Assembly (NCBI GenBank): GCA_007644065.1
Contig: VJWN01000001.1
Coordinates: forward strand, 1,812,340-1,876,339
From: Margaritispora aquatica
Lineage: Eukaryota > Ascomycota > Leotiomycetes > Helotiales > Discinellaceae
DNA length: 64,000 nucleotides
Direction of reading: 5' to 3'
Under the pieces are notes generated by a model, which saw only the letters and a list, made by a program, of their open reading frames with translations, was not told where the DNA came from and did no database searches. This document shows positions 10,449 through 21,994 of this stretch, in pieces (position 1 is the stretch's first letter; each line of letters begins with the position of its first letter). A program made the position numbers and the translations under genes.

Positions 10449-12519
10449 GACCGAACCTGGAAGCACTTTCAATGCCGCCGCTGCTATCTCTCGAACTCTC
10501 TCGGCCGCCGCTGGGACAAGTCGTCGGCGAAGTCATTACTTGAGAATATCTCCCCTTGCATTTCTGCAGTTTTGCTGGTTTGCACCGACTTCTGGGTTTC
10601 CGTTATGTAAAGGCATGGCCGGTTACCTTTGAAGGTAATAGATGCGGTTGGCATTGGGCACTGGCCATGGCGGGGCTGTGAGATAGTGTATCTCCAGAAT
10701 GAGGGGGAAGATGCATTATCACGACGGCGGATTTTTGAAATTCAATGACGAGAATGGATAAGCAAGGTCTAACAAGGAAGTACCCTCCACGTGTCGAATG
10801 CTTGGGTACAGGTGAAGGGCTGATGCATTGGTTGATGCTCGATTTGAGGTTTGTGAAGAGTATCAATAATGGCTATGACAACACATGAGAGCAAGGTCAT
10901 ATTGGGCAGTTGTATGAGCTGGTGCATGGCATCTCGGCGGGAGAAAAACCTGTAGAATGTTAGAACATTGCTGGTGGATATTGCTATTGCGAATGGGGTA
11001 ACACAACAAGGTAGATATGTTTCTCACTGGTCGTTATATGGTTAGTGAAAGTGAGTTTTGGTATTTTACCTTAGTTCAGCGAAAAGTTAAATAATTGATT
11101 AATTGAAAATTGATAACGGGCGTGAGCGGGATAAGGGAGGGAAGCTCCATCGAAGCTGTCGAAGAGGATCAAATGCCTCGAGCTCCTGGTCAGGGCGGCA
11201 AGAGATCGACAGAGGGGTTTAAAAACGGCGATGAGTGACGAGGAAAGCCTTAATTAAATGTTAGAACCTTAATATTGAGGCACTAATAAGATTATCCAGT
11301 CTATCATCACGTGGAGACTCGAAGCTATCACATGATATTACCCATTGACGAAAGGGACTGAGGACTTTTATTCGATATTGCTTGACGATGATGTAGTAGG
11401 GACCTACCTTGTGTACATATGTGCACAACCGACAAAAGTATTCAAAATCAAATTATAATAATACTCCCAAGTTTGACATTCACTAACCACCACAGGAAAT
11501 TCATTACATACTATTAGATCAAAATATCAAATCCATAAAATACGAAAGCTACCTATGGTAATTACATCAAGGAACAGGGAAGTAATAGCGAAATTCGACT
11601 TTGCATTCGAGCTCCGTCAGAGTATATCCTCATGTTCACACTATTCGTTGTTCACGCTATGCCGAACAAGGATAAATATCCACCCCCCAAAGATTTCTCC
11701 ACCGCTTCTCCTTGTCCTGCAAGTTGACAGAACAACGGTCAATTTTTAGATCATCCTCTATCAGCCCCACAAAGCTTGCTCGTTGAAAGTCAATCATCCC
11801 GTTTCCGGGCTGTCGGTTGCAATGGAAGTTTTGTATAAAGCCTTCTAGTGTCCCCCCCCCCAAAGGAACCAAAGAAGTATCAAGATGCCTTTAACCAAAG
11901 CACAAATCATGCGAGTATTTGTATTTTCATCTGGATTAGATGGCGGTACTCCCTCAACACTTTCACTTTCACTTTCACCTTCACCTGCACCTCCTCCCAT
12001 TCACACTCACTACCCACCTGCCTCTCTGATCTGTAGGTAGCTCAGTACCTCAGTACACTATCACATCCGAATCGTCTCATGTCTCATGTCTCATGGCTCA
12101 TGCAGGTCAAAACACTCTGATGATCAATCCAGTCCAGGCCCCAGCCTCCATGATATTCCTCCTTTCATGTTTCTTTTCCCTCCAGCGTGACGCTCCATCA
12201 GGCAATCGACAGGAAGTGTGCAGAAGCCGAATGGAAAAGTCCCCAAAATGATTCTCTTTACTGTCACCCGGAAAGGTCTTTTGAAGGACTTTGCAACCCT
12301 GATTCGTTGATATACTTGGTCGGCATCAACCCATTGCATATGTTTCATGCAGCGCAAAGTACTAGGCAAGACTTGGGTGAGTTGGGGAACCAGTGAGACC
12401 AAGGTAATCCTCAAGATACTGCATCACGGCTATCCATCGTCCCATCAATAGACCAATAGCCTGCAACAAGTGTGAAAGCACCTCACCATCTCAGACTGAT
12501 GATGCCAGATGGTACTGCC

Positions 12520-12538
12520 CCCCCCCCCCCCCCCCCCC
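12520..12538. repeat. Poly-C homopolymer run
   Basis: A run of 19 C residues, about 0.8 kb upstream of the large ORF at 13339. Long G/C homopolymers are error-prone in sequencing, so the exact length is doubtful. Confidence 0.8.
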
Positions 12539-13085
12539 TTCCATGCTTGAGAACAGATCATAGTGCAATTCGCGAGTCACATTCGTTGTTCCAAGCCGAC
12601 GACGACATAGATCCGTAACAATGTAGGAGCACAACAGGTTCCCCAGCCCCCTTTTTTACGATTGTATACTGCACAGGGACGCTTTTCATTGAATATCCGC
12701 TTTGGCCAACCCAACCCCGACTTGTTGCAGACCGAATATCAAATACGGGATTATCGACTTTGAGTGGCTTGGTGCATCAGCCTACGGGTACAGTACAGTA
12801 GTTCAGTCCAGGACGGTAGGGCGCTGTATTGGTACAGTATCAATACTTTACTTTACTTTTCACGCTTCACAACCTGTTTAATCTCCTGCGTCTCGCATCC
12901 TGTACTCTCTCGAATCAGCATCGGCATCATACCATTCGATAATCGATATTCAGATAACCCAGATACCCAGATTCATCGCCTGCTTCCTTTTTTCTCGCGT
13001 TAATCCAAAAGTAAATCAGCATCATTTGCCTTTTGCGACACTTTCACGATCTGAACGATTCCCCTTAATTCATACACTATCTACC

Positions 13086-13114
13086 ACTACCACTTCCACT
13101 TCCACTTCCACTTC
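13086..13114. repeat. CACTTC/CACTAC hexamer repeat
   Basis: CACTAC followed by CACTTC units in tandem in the presumed 5' leader of the large disordered protein gene. Confidence 0.7.
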
Positions 13115-13338
13115 TGTGGTGTCGTTCACTTAATTGCGACCACGGCATCTCGCGATACGGATACGACAATCAAATGCAATCTTCCGCAAGACCTTTATTA
13201 TGAGAAGTGATGATTTGTTGAGATCGCCATTAGAAGAAGCCTTTTCATATTCTGCGGTCTGCAGTCTGCGATGAGAAAGCAATAACACCGGCATCGTACC
13301 TGTTCCTTGTCCCTGTGCGTTCCTGGTCGTGAGCGTGA

Positions 13339-16300
13339 ATGCTCGTCACCACAAACTGGCTGAAGATGCCAGGTCGAGAGTTAGGAAGCTCTTCTGATAC
13401 CTCAAAGGCGAATGGGAGTACGTTTGGAACTGCGACTGGGACTCATGGGATTGTAACGACCATGTTGAAGAGACACAAGACGCTTCCTCATCCAAGAGAA
13501 GAGCAGTTCGATGACTATTATTACTCACCCTCCACATCAAGACCTCGCGACCTCGTTATTGATACTGGGACATCATCTATCCCCAGTTCCGATACATCAA
13601 GCCCTCGTACATTGAAGCATGCTTCGAAAAGGATCGGGATATTACCTCCAACTCCTCCAACGCATTCGCGACAATCCTCTGGAAGCCATCCCACTGTCAT
13701 TTCTGCCCCAAGATTTGATTTAGCAGCAATAAAGAAGGATGCACTTGCACCTTCCACACCTGGCACTCCCCCGAACCAACAGAGTCCTCCTACTCCAGAT
13801 GTCACCCCTCCTCGAACAATGCCGTTGGCATTTCGTCCAGCAGCATTTCGTGTATCCAGTGATAGATATCCATCCTCGCGCACAGACTCCTTCAAGACCG
13901 CGAGGGAAAATCCCTACTCCTCTGACGAAGATGAAGTATTGACAGCGCGGCCTCGCCTTCCATCTGCAAAAACTTCTGCGACTGAGGTTCCGCAGATGCC
14001 ACGGATTCCATATCAAGGATCCAAAAGGAGGGAGGTTGGACTCGGTCTTGGGTTGGAATCAGACAACGAAGGCTCACATACACCCAAACCAACCCAACCC
14101 AACACACTGGAGGAATTCGTTGTTTTTGATGGAGAATGGGGGTCCACGAGCGACGCAGGTGAAGTGGAACGGGAATGGGATGATAATCTCATGAGGAATG
14201 TCGTGGTACGCAAGAGGCCAGGACGATCGATGGCTATGTTCACAGATGGTGTAGGAGATGAAGTACTTGAAGACCATATCGTCACACCGACCATGGCTAC
14301 AAAAGTTGTTCGAAATTTACCATTACAGGAGAGGATTGCCAGACAGCGACTGGCGAGGGATACAACGAATCGAACGCCAGGAGAAAACTTGGTGGGGAGA
14401 AGTGCGTGGTCCCAACCAGGTCCAGTGGCATCTGCAGAACCTGAATCGCCATTACTGCCCGACACACGCAGATTCTCAAGCATATCCGGACCTTCTGTCA
14501 ACTCTACCGTAATTGAAGCCATGGTACTTGATGCGACTCCTCAGCGGCAAAAGACTCTTCGGCATACAAAGAAGCATTTGGGCTTACGGGATATCGGCTC
14601 GGACCAGTCTGTTAGAAGTTCGGACTCAGTCGCCTCAAGCGAACCCCGCCATCGACTCCATCATGCAGCTGCACGACTTCCCGAGAGAAGGCACCGCAGT
14701 GTCGTATCTAATGCCACCGTTAGCACCACATCCTCGAGTGGTCTCTCTCGCAAGGCAGTTCTGAAGGCTGGTGCAATTCCTGTAGTCGTTGTTCCTGAGC
14801 GACGCTCGTCCTCCAAGTCTAGAACTCCATCTTTGAGATCTACCAGCAGTCGAAGAACTAAACGTAGTCTGTCACTCAACTCAGCACCACAGTCAGCTTC
14901 CTTGTCGGCGCCGTTGTCTCAATCCTCAAAGTACAATGAACCTGGTTACTTCGACACCATTGCTCCTCGGAAACGGACTATGTCAGAATCTGCTGGCTCT
15001 GGTCACTCTGTACGTACTATCGATTACCCGCCTAGCATACCCAAGAGGCGATCCTCTCTGTCGGCACCGACAAGTAGGAACACTTCTCGAGCGGGTTCTT
15101 TAACAGCTGAAAGTTTGAATGCTCATAATATGATGCAGTTGAAAAAGCAAGAACTGTTGGAGCCTAAGCTCCCCGAACCGCAGCAACTTTCTGCTGGTAC
15201 GGAAAGGGATGTGGGATCCCATTCCCACCGTTCTAATGTAGATCATAACGGTGACCCATTCTTCGGAAATCGGCTCTCAACTCAAGTGACACCATTCTCA
15301 CAGATCTCATATGAGACTGCTGGCACTATGGCTGAGGTTTCTGAAGCTCTAGCAGTATCGATATATCCACACCAGAATAAGTCGGTCCTGGTTGTACAAC
15401 AACGAGCACCATCAGATTCAGTACTCCCTGCCATTCAAACTGGAGCACCGTCTATGACTCTGAATGGTCAAGCTACAACAGGACCATACACTCCTCCGCA
15501 ACCAGCTCACCCCATGGACGAAGTAGATTCTCCCCTCAGGAATCCCCGTGATCCACCGGCACCCCCAGCCATCAAGTTTATTCCCGCAACCCCATCTGGA
15601 CTTACTCCAAGCCAAGAGGAAGAACGACAACTAGGCTACGGTCCTGAACTACCATCTCTTGGTGAAGGAAAGCGTACAATGTCTCTAATACGTCGTTTTA
15701 GTGGCCGTAATGGGCCAGAAACTCCGGCTCAGAGACCTAGCTTTTTGACCAGGACATTCTCCCTGGGTGGAAAGCGCAAGGATGAATCAACACAGACATC
15801 GAAGCCAGAAGCAAATGTGGACACCCTGTACCCATCTGTAGTGGACAAGCCACAAGACGGGACCAAACTACATCCTTTCTGGCGACCTGCTCATTTTTGG
15901 GACGATTTGGAGGACGAGGATGTATCTGATGAAGAGTATGGCTATCCTCCCATTGACAACAGGCCACAGCGAACATTTAGTCAAAAACTAAAACGTACCT
16001 TTGCAATCTTACCAATTGAGGATGACCATCGACCTTATACCTCAGACCGCAGGATTGTGAGAAGAACTCCTAGCGAGAAGCTCAGAGTTGTCAAGCAGCG
16101 AAGTGATTCTACCTTGAGGAGAGAAGGTGCTAGTCGTACAGCTTATACAGAAGCTCGTTCAACCAGTGGGCCAGCCGAGATACCATTCGGTCAAGGGTTT
16201 AAAGAAGGAAATGGCGGGCGGTCTCATGTCATCCCTGGCTTCAATCTGAGAGTCGAGTATGTTGGATGGAGTGGCATGAAGAGACGAATGAGCGAGCGGA

Positions 16301-16401
16301 GGAGACAACAGAGAAGCGAGAAGTTGAGGCAGACTATCAGTGGCCCTAGGGGTGTTCAGAGTGGGATGGATGATGTTCTTCGCAGACGGACCAGAGTTTA
16401 A
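13339..16401 (+). CDS. Large intrinsically disordered fungal protein, function unknown
   Basis: Intronless ORF of 1020 residues, one of the longest open frames in the window. Codon 10 is also ATG (MPGRELG, 13366) with a better start context, so the true start could be either. The sequence is Ser/Pro/Arg/Thr-rich with many RRSS, SRTPS and RRTPSEK-type motifs, looking like a heavily phosphorylated, mostly unstructured protein. No enzyme motif, TM segment or zinc finger is seen. The most structured-looking part is near the C-terminus: LHPFWRPAHFWDDLED at about 844-859, rich in Trp and Phe, then QRTFSQKLKRTFAIL. A second aromatic block (HVIPGFNLRVEYVGWSGMK) precedes a very basic end (RRMSERRRQQRSEKLRQ). 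Such aromatic blocks at the end of a disordered chain often bind a partner. I do not recognise the family; it looks like a conserved Pezizomycotina protein of unknown role. Confidence 0.85.
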   Translation: MLVTTNWLKMPGRELGSSSDTSKANGSTFGTATGTHGIVTTMLKRHKTLPHPREEQFDDYYYSPSTSRPRDLVIDTGTSSIPSSDTSSPRTLKHASKRIGILPPTPPTHSRQSSGSHPTVISAPRFDLAAIKKDALAPSTPGTPPNQQSPPTPDVTPPRTMPLAFRPAAFRVSSDRYPSSRTDSFKTARENPYSSDEDEVLTARPRLPSAKTSATEVPQMPRIPYQGSKRREVGLGLGLESDNEGSHTPKPTQPNTLEEFVVFDGEWGSTSDAGEVEREWDDNLMRNVVVRKRPGRSMAMFTDGVGDEVLEDHIVTPTMATKVVRNLPLQERIARQRLARDTTNRTPGENLVGRSAWSQPGPVASAEPESPLLPDTRRFSSISGPSVNSTVIEAMVLDATPQRQKTLRHTKKHLGLRDIGSDQSVRSSDSVASSEPRHRLHHAAARLPERRHRSVVSNATVSTTSSSGLSRKAVLKAGAIPVVVVPERRSSSKSRTPSLRSTSSRRTKRSLSLNSAPQSASLSAPLSQSSKYNEPGYFDTIAPRKRTMSESAGSGHSVRTIDYPPSIPKRRSSLSAPTSRNTSRAGSLTAESLNAHNMMQLKKQELLEPKLPEPQQLSAGTERDVGSHSHRSNVDHNGDPFFGNRLSTQVTPFSQISYETAGTMAEVSEALAVSIYPHQNKSVLVVQQRAPSDSVLPAIQTGAPSMTLNGQATTGPYTPPQPAHPMDEVDSPLRNPRDPPAPPAIKFIPATPSGLTPSQEEERQLGYGPELPSLGEGKRTMSLIRRFSGRNGPETPAQRPSFLTRTFSLGGKRKDESTQTSKPEANVDTLYPSVVDKPQDGTKLHPFWRPAHFWDDLEDEDVSDEEYGYPPIDNRPQRTFSQKLKRTFAILPIEDDHRPYTSDRRIVRRTPSEKLRVVKQRSDSTLRREGASRTAYTEARSTSGPAEIPFGQGFKEGNGGRSHVIPGFNLRVEYVGWSGMKRRMSERRRQQRSEKLRQTISGPRGVQSGMDDVLRRRTRV

Positions 16402-17445
16402 ACGAAATTGACATTTGGGGAGTAATTGGTTGGGTTTGGGGTCGACACAACAGGACGGTGGATCTGAGGATTGTAACATCATGGAGAAGATTCCCCTGGG
16501 GACGCTTGAAGCAAGCGGCGGCGCGTTGGTTTTTGTTGCGATCGGATATGTTACATGTATATTGTTTTGTGGGAAGATTTGAGCATTTTCTACTTCCCCT
16601 CTTCGCTTCAACGAGGCTAGCCCACCTCTTGTGAAAGAGGTAGTGTTGACTTCGGTGAAAGAGTATGGGAGGGAATTATTTACGAAGGCATGATTTATGA
16701 TTTAGCGACGAGGATGATTGAATGAACGACAACCAAGAAAGAGAAAGAGAAAGACACGATTTTAGCTACTTACTTCACTATTCACGCTCTGAGCGAGCAA
16801 GTCGGGCATTATGAGAGAACGGGCTGGATTAGCATTTATGTTATAAAATACCTACCTAGGAAGATTGCGACTTAGGTTTGTTTGGGTTGCATGTGCATGT
16901 TAGAATTTGATTGTAGCGCAGCGCATGAATTGATTCTTTTTACACCTGAATATAAGCTTGATATATGCGTATGCTTGTTCTAGTGAAGTAGTGATTATTC
17001 CAATGTGTGATTGAAATTCAGCCAAAAATCAATCAGATGCTTGCTGGAGCATCTTACTGACGTTGAGAGTTGATATGGAGGAGTACGAGGGAGGCTCAAG
17101 CGAGATCAAGCTGGCGAGGTTGTTGTTGATGTCGTTGTCCCACGCTAGCGGCCGCGCTGGACCAAAAATTATTGAACTGAACTTGACCCTCCCCGCCATT
17201 TTGAAGAAGTCCCACGACCACGAGAAGAAATTGTGAACTCGTCCATACGATTACTTACCACCACTTCGCACCACACACTACTTACCAACCAATCAACAAA
17301 CAAAACTCAGGATCCGCACACGCACACGCACACGCATCTAGTGGACGAACACACGCAGCGAGAGACAGAGATAGAGCCAAGCAAATCGAAGAAAGAGGCA
17401 GCAAACGAAGGCAAGGGGAAAAGAAAGACGCATAAATACACGAAA
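16402..17445. other. Intergenic region and leader of UPF0390 gene
   Basis: No coding sequence supported. The first part is 3' flank of the large ORF. Around 17146-17230 there is a GCGGCCGC box followed by an AT-rich patch and CT-rich leader. A CACACG repeat (about 17317-17335) lies in the presumed 5' UTR. The frame upstream of 17446 stays open to 17233 but has no ATG in frame, so it is treated as leader. Confidence 0.5.
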
Positions 17446-17986
17446 ATGGCGCAGGGAACTCTGAAGAGCAAGAAGTTGAGCACGGCGACTGCGAGGACGC
17501 CGAGGAGGGCGGCGGTTTTGGGCCCCAAGAAGGGTGCCAGGACTATTGCGCCCAGGAACTCGGTTTTGGTGAGGAATGCGAAGATGACGAAGGTTAGTTT
17601 CTTCTCAGTGGTGGTTTGGTTCTGTAGGGAGTGAAGGGGGAAAGGAGGAGAGATGTAGGGGTGTTTGGAGGGTTAGGAGGATAGGAGGGGTAATGAGAAG
17701 ATTGGCAGGAGTTAGGAGAGAGCCATTTTCGTGGAGGGAGTTTGATGTTGGGTGGTTATCGTTGTTTCAAGACTGTGCTTGGAGAAATGGCCACAATGCT
17801 GACTGTGCAACGCAATAGAAACACTCGGCAGGACTCACAGCCATGACGGAGCGGACGCTAGGCGCAAAGGCCGGACATCTAGAGTTGTTAAAGGGAGGGA
17901 AGAAGAACAAGGATGCGAAAGATGGGAAGGATAAGAAGGGCAATGAGGTCGAGGCTAAGAAGGGAGGAAGCAAGAAGTTTGGTTGA
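17446..17986 (+). CDS. UPF0390 / DUF2462 small basic nuclear-type protein
   Basis: Two exons, 17446-17592 and 17819-17986, give 104 residues. The start context is AAAATGG. The protein is very basic and matches the UPF0390 (Leydig-cell-tumour 10-kDa homologue, DUF2462) pattern: [10 protein letters not shown] at the N-terminus, [11 protein letters not shown] in the middle, [13 protein letters not shown] across the exon junction, and [14 protein letters not shown] at the end. Members are small eukaryotic proteins of poorly known function, probably nucleolar or ribosome-associated. The 226-nt intron is long for this window. The C-terminal tail is Lys/Gly/Asp-rich. Confidence 0.88.
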
Positions 17987-18939
17987 GGGGTCGAGGTTTG
18001 GGGTGTAGAGGAGAAGAGAGATGATGAATGACGAGAATATTGTATAAGTTCTGGGTGGACGGTGCAAGCATTTGCGGAAGCTGGCTGGTGTATAGACCGA
18101 AGGACGGAGGGGAAAGAAAGAACGGCCGGCTCAGGAGGGTATTGCTTCGCGGGATTCGCTGGGAAGAGAGATGAAGGGCACCGTCTTCCTTTCTATGCTG
18201 ACAATATTGAGTCGGTTCGGTGGACGTTGTTCCAGTGTGATTGAGTCATGTGGGAATCTAGACGAGACTTGGTGCAACAAGAGTTTTTCCAAAATGGAAA
18301 CTGCAAGAAACACATAAGGGAATGCAAAGCTACTGCCTTTGATATTTGACAAACTTACGCTTTCTCTTCTTATTCTAGTCTCTACATCGTACTGCTTCGT
18401 TGATTAGATCACGATTTACCAAAATGGGACAATTATCGGGATATTAAGCTTTACAGCTACTGTTCCTCCCAATCTCAATACCAATATTAATCTGAGCGTC
18501 TACATACTTATTGTTAAATATTCTTCTTAGTGCTAAGATGGATTGGTAAATGGTGGTGTTAAGGAGGCATTGAAGGAGGTTGTATTAGATGGTCAGGGGC
18601 TCGGTTATTGAGTTGGCCGAACTCAAATGTAGGTAGGTAAAGACATTGCGAAGGACGGAAATTTCATCAATCCGGGATGCGAGGAAGCGAAACTGATAGA
18701 TATATATTGTAGTCTCGATTCTCCTATCCAGGATCTCAGACCTCAATAATATATAGATCGTACTACAAATTTCCTCTCGCTCCCATGGTTGGTAAGTCCT
18801 ACCTTAAACGAGAAATGTCCGCGGACATATTCCGCACATGATGAAGTTTACGTCTGTTGTTTCACCTCCGCTTCTCTTCTCACTCACATCTGCGTCTGTA
18901 TCCCAATCCATATTTTCATATTCTCTGGAGAATTACAAT
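17987..18939. other. Intergenic region, promoter of Zn2Cys6 gene
   Basis: No supported gene. It contains the 3' flank of the UPF0390 gene and the promoter of the transcription factor. ATG codons at 18785, 18838 and 18841 precede the chosen start at 18940. The frame from 18838 is continuous with the CDS and could add 34 residues, but that extension is Ser-rich and hydrophobic, unlike a transcription-factor N-terminus. Confidence 0.45.
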
Positions 18940-21536
18940 ATGTCCGCGGCGAACATCCAGAAGAACCGCCAGCTCAAGCCGGGGCGGAAAGTCAGGGTTC
19001 CACTATCATGTGAACCTTGTCGGAGTAGAAAGTAAGCCAAGTTCAAGCACCACCTCTCCTCCACAATGCACCAATGGGTAGTGACTATCACTAACAACCT
19101 ACCAGATTAAAATGTAATCGCGAGCAGCCGTGTCAGAACTGCTGCGTGAGAGACAGCCCAGCGGGCTGTTTCTTCCGAGGCGTGGATAAACCGGTCCCAA
19201 ATGCCGCTGGGACAGGTTCCGGGAACGCAGGCGGTAGTGGCTCAGGTACCGGGGCCAAAGCAAACGCGAGCGGCATGCAGCAACGCATTGATCGCTTGGA
19301 GAGTCTAGTCACGAGTCTGATGGCCCAGGGACAGGTGCAGGTTGCTCCTGCGGCTCGGCCGATGGAGCAGCACACGCCTCCCGATACGAGCAGTAGTTCG
19401 TTAGATGCATCGCCTGTGTATATGCCTCCTGAGACTGGAGTATGGGTAGGTGGAGAGGCTGAGGTTGTAGATGCCATGCCTGCGGTGCAGCATGGCATGG
19501 GGGTTATGACTGTTAAGGGGGACTCGTCCCAGTATAGGGGCACGACGCACTGGCATGATTTATTAAGTGAACTGAGCGATTTGAAGAGTTATTGGGGTCA
19601 GGTGCAGGATGAGGAGGATAGTGATGATAGTGAGTTTAGTTTCTTGTTTACGTGTTGCTCACTTGCTCGTTACTTGTTTGTCTTGAGTTTGGGTTTAAGG
19701 ACTCGCTAATCTGTTGTAGTACTTCAAGATGGCCCTGTGGCGAGCGGATTCGAGGGCCCAAGTTTGTTTTGCGGTATCGTTCCTAATGTTAGCATGGACG
19801 AGATTCTCGCTAGCTTACCTCCAAAACCTCAAGCTGATCGATTGATGGTGCGATTTTGGGATGAGGCTAATTCTCCGGCGCCTACCTTCCGTGAGACACC
19901 CATAATTCACTTGACCATAGCATGCTAAAGAGGAATAGATATACTACATCAGGCCACTTTCATGAGAGAGTATGAAACTCACTGGAAGAATCCAAGGGCG
20001 ACGACGGTCATGTGGGTGGGTCTCCTATTCGGCATACTCAGTCAGACCATGCTTTCCTACCATCTTTGTGGGGATGAACCGCCAGAGTACGAAGGCATTT
20101 CGCAACCGATCTCGGAGCTGTACCGACTACGGACAGCGCAGTGTTTAATGTTGGGGGATATCTCGAAGTGCTCTCCATACACGCTGGAGACTATGGTGTA
20201 TTATACCATGGTTGAGTGGGCGAGGATGGGATCAAATGAGCCGAAGATTTGGTTGATGATTGGTTTGCTTGCCAGAGTTGGGCTGCAAATGGGATATCAT
20301 AGGTTCGTTCTGCCTTGATACTTTACCTGAGTTTCTTCTGACGAAATTGCAGAGATCCATCGCACTACCCCGAGATATCAGTCTTTCGAGGCGAGATCCG
20401 TCGTCGCTTATGGGGTTTCATCCATCGCACTGATGCGTTGATGTCCTTCCTCGTCGGCCTGCCAGGTATGATCCGTAACTCAGAACAGGATGTCGATCCA
20501 CCAAGGAATCTCCACGACTGGGAGGTGAGCGAAGACATGACGGAGCTCCCGCCCTCCAGACCCATTTCGGAAATCACCACCGTGTCGTACCTCCTTGCCA
20601 AAGGACGAATCCTAGACGTGATGGGCAAAATTGTGGATCTCATGAGCTCCCTCAAGTTATGGGATTACGATCGGGTCTTGGAGCTTGACAAGGAACTGTT
20701 GAGGGTCTTCACGGACGACTTGCCGGAGTACTTCAAGATCCCAATCGACCAGAACCAAGTAGGCGATACCCCATCCATCGTGACCAGGCGCATCCAGCTC
20801 GCCTTCCTCTACCACCAAGGCATGTGCGTTTTGCATCGCAAATTTCTGACCCAAGGTCGTGGCGATGAGAGATTCAAACCTTCGCGAGAAAGGTGCATCG
20901 AGTCTGCTATCGCGATGCTGACACAGCAGTATCACCTATGGTATCAATTCGTAGTTGAGAAGTCGTATGCCTCCAAGGGCTGGTACCGAGTCTCGTACAC
21001 GAGCCAGGAGTATATCCTGGCGGCTATGATTGTAATTCAGGAGCTGCGACAAAGGAGACAGGCTCAGGAGAGTTTTAACGGGAATGGGGAAATGGATATG
21101 GCAGAGAGGGACAGAGAGGAGAGGGAAATGGCCGAGACGCTACAGAGGGCGTGTCTTATCTGGAAGGGGGCTAAGGATAACCCTGAGGCTGCAAAGGTGT
21201 ATAAGGTCCTCTCTCGCATGACGCAGGCTGTGCTATGGGCGAGTGGGAAATACATGCCGAATTTGATGCCTGACGTAGGTGTGATAGAGGGAGCTGCTGC
21301 TGCTGCTGCTGCTGTTGCTGCTGTTGCTGTCCAGCCCGACGTCGGGTTTGTGCCCGTTGATATGGGGATGGGGGTCCCGGGCGAGATGGATATTGATTGG
21401 TATGTCATTCTGAATGTGATGTGTATGAGGTGATGCTGGGTGATGTGTACTAATCATTGCAAACAGGTCGGCGTGGGATAATTTCATTGAGGGGTCGAGC
21501 TTTGAGGATGTTTATGGAAGTGTTTCCTTGCAGTAA
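18940..21536 (+). CDS. Zn2Cys6 transcription factor with fungal_trans domain
   Basis: Six exons: 18940-19031, 19106-19629, 19720-19890, 19933-20302, 20353-21399 and 21467-21536; 2274 nt, 757 residues, frame intact throughout. The binuclear zinc cluster spans an intron: C24-E-P-C27, C34, C40-Q-N-C43, then C52. A short heptad segment (QQRIDRLESLVTSLMAQ, about 86-102) could be the dimerisation coil, followed by a low-complexity linker. The fungal-specific middle homology domain follows: ILHQATFMREYETHW, then GLQMGYHRDPSHYPEIS and RRRLWGFIHRTDALMS, which is the signature of PF04082-type factors. An Ala/Val run (GCT/GTT repeats, 21293-21331) lies near the C-terminus. Intron 3 is only 42 nt. Nuclear activator or repressor with unknown targets; the next gene downstream is a MATE carrier 2.4 kb away on the same strand, a possible but unproved target. 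Confidence 0.92.
21293..21331. repeat. GCT-rich trinucleotide repeat inside CDS
   Basis: A run of GCT with occasional GTT codons encodes an Ala/Val tract near the C-terminus of the Zn2Cys6 factor. It is likely to be length-polymorphic. Confidence 0.8.
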
Positions 21537-21970
21537 CGGGAGGTTGTTATCACCAACCCTAGGATTCGGAGCCCAGTCAGAGTGAGTGTGGCTCGAAAAA
21601 CATGCTTCCAACAGTCCTCCATCACCTCGGCAATGCTTGTCATTCCTTACGCTGGGCATACTTTGACGGCGGGATACCCTCTTGAGAGTTCTTCAACCCA
21701 CTTACCTTATCATCTCGCAGCGCCTCGCACCTCGCAGCTGCAGCACAAGCTGGGACAGTCGGTCCGTTTTCTGCATTGAATGAAGTTGGAAATACGTCCT
21801 CTTTTGGTCTTCACTCGCTCAGCTTCATAGTGGGATGAGGGCTGCCAGTGCCCAATCTCGGCAGGTTCTTACTCCCAAGATGTCAGAACAGGTATCACTG
21901 TGCATGCTCACCAAGATAGTAGCGGAACCATCGAGATAAGTTCAAGTATGTGCTGGCAATTTGGATGGAG

Positions 21971-21994
21971 GGATGGATGGATGGATGGATGGAT
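21971..21994. repeat. (GGAT)6 tetranucleotide repeat
   Basis: Six perfect GGAT units in intergenic DNA about 0.4 kb downstream of the Zn2Cys6 gene. Confidence 0.85.

Larger units (their letters stand above)
10190..13338. other. 3.1-kb intergenic region
   Basis: The region lies between the 5' ends of two divergent genes, agmatinase (-) and the large disordered protein (+), so it holds both promoters. It contains the GGCAT tract (10429-10448), a TTTCAC array (about 11959-11985), a poly-C run (12520-12538) and a CACTTC array (about 13086-13114). The few open frames of 60-100 codons have no recognisable motif. The CT-rich last 400 bases are probably the leader of the gene at 13339. Confidence 0.5.

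Noticed and set aside
17233..17445. Upstream extension of the UPF0390 reading frame
   Set aside because: The frame is open but has no ATG; the family N-terminus MAQG begins at 17446.
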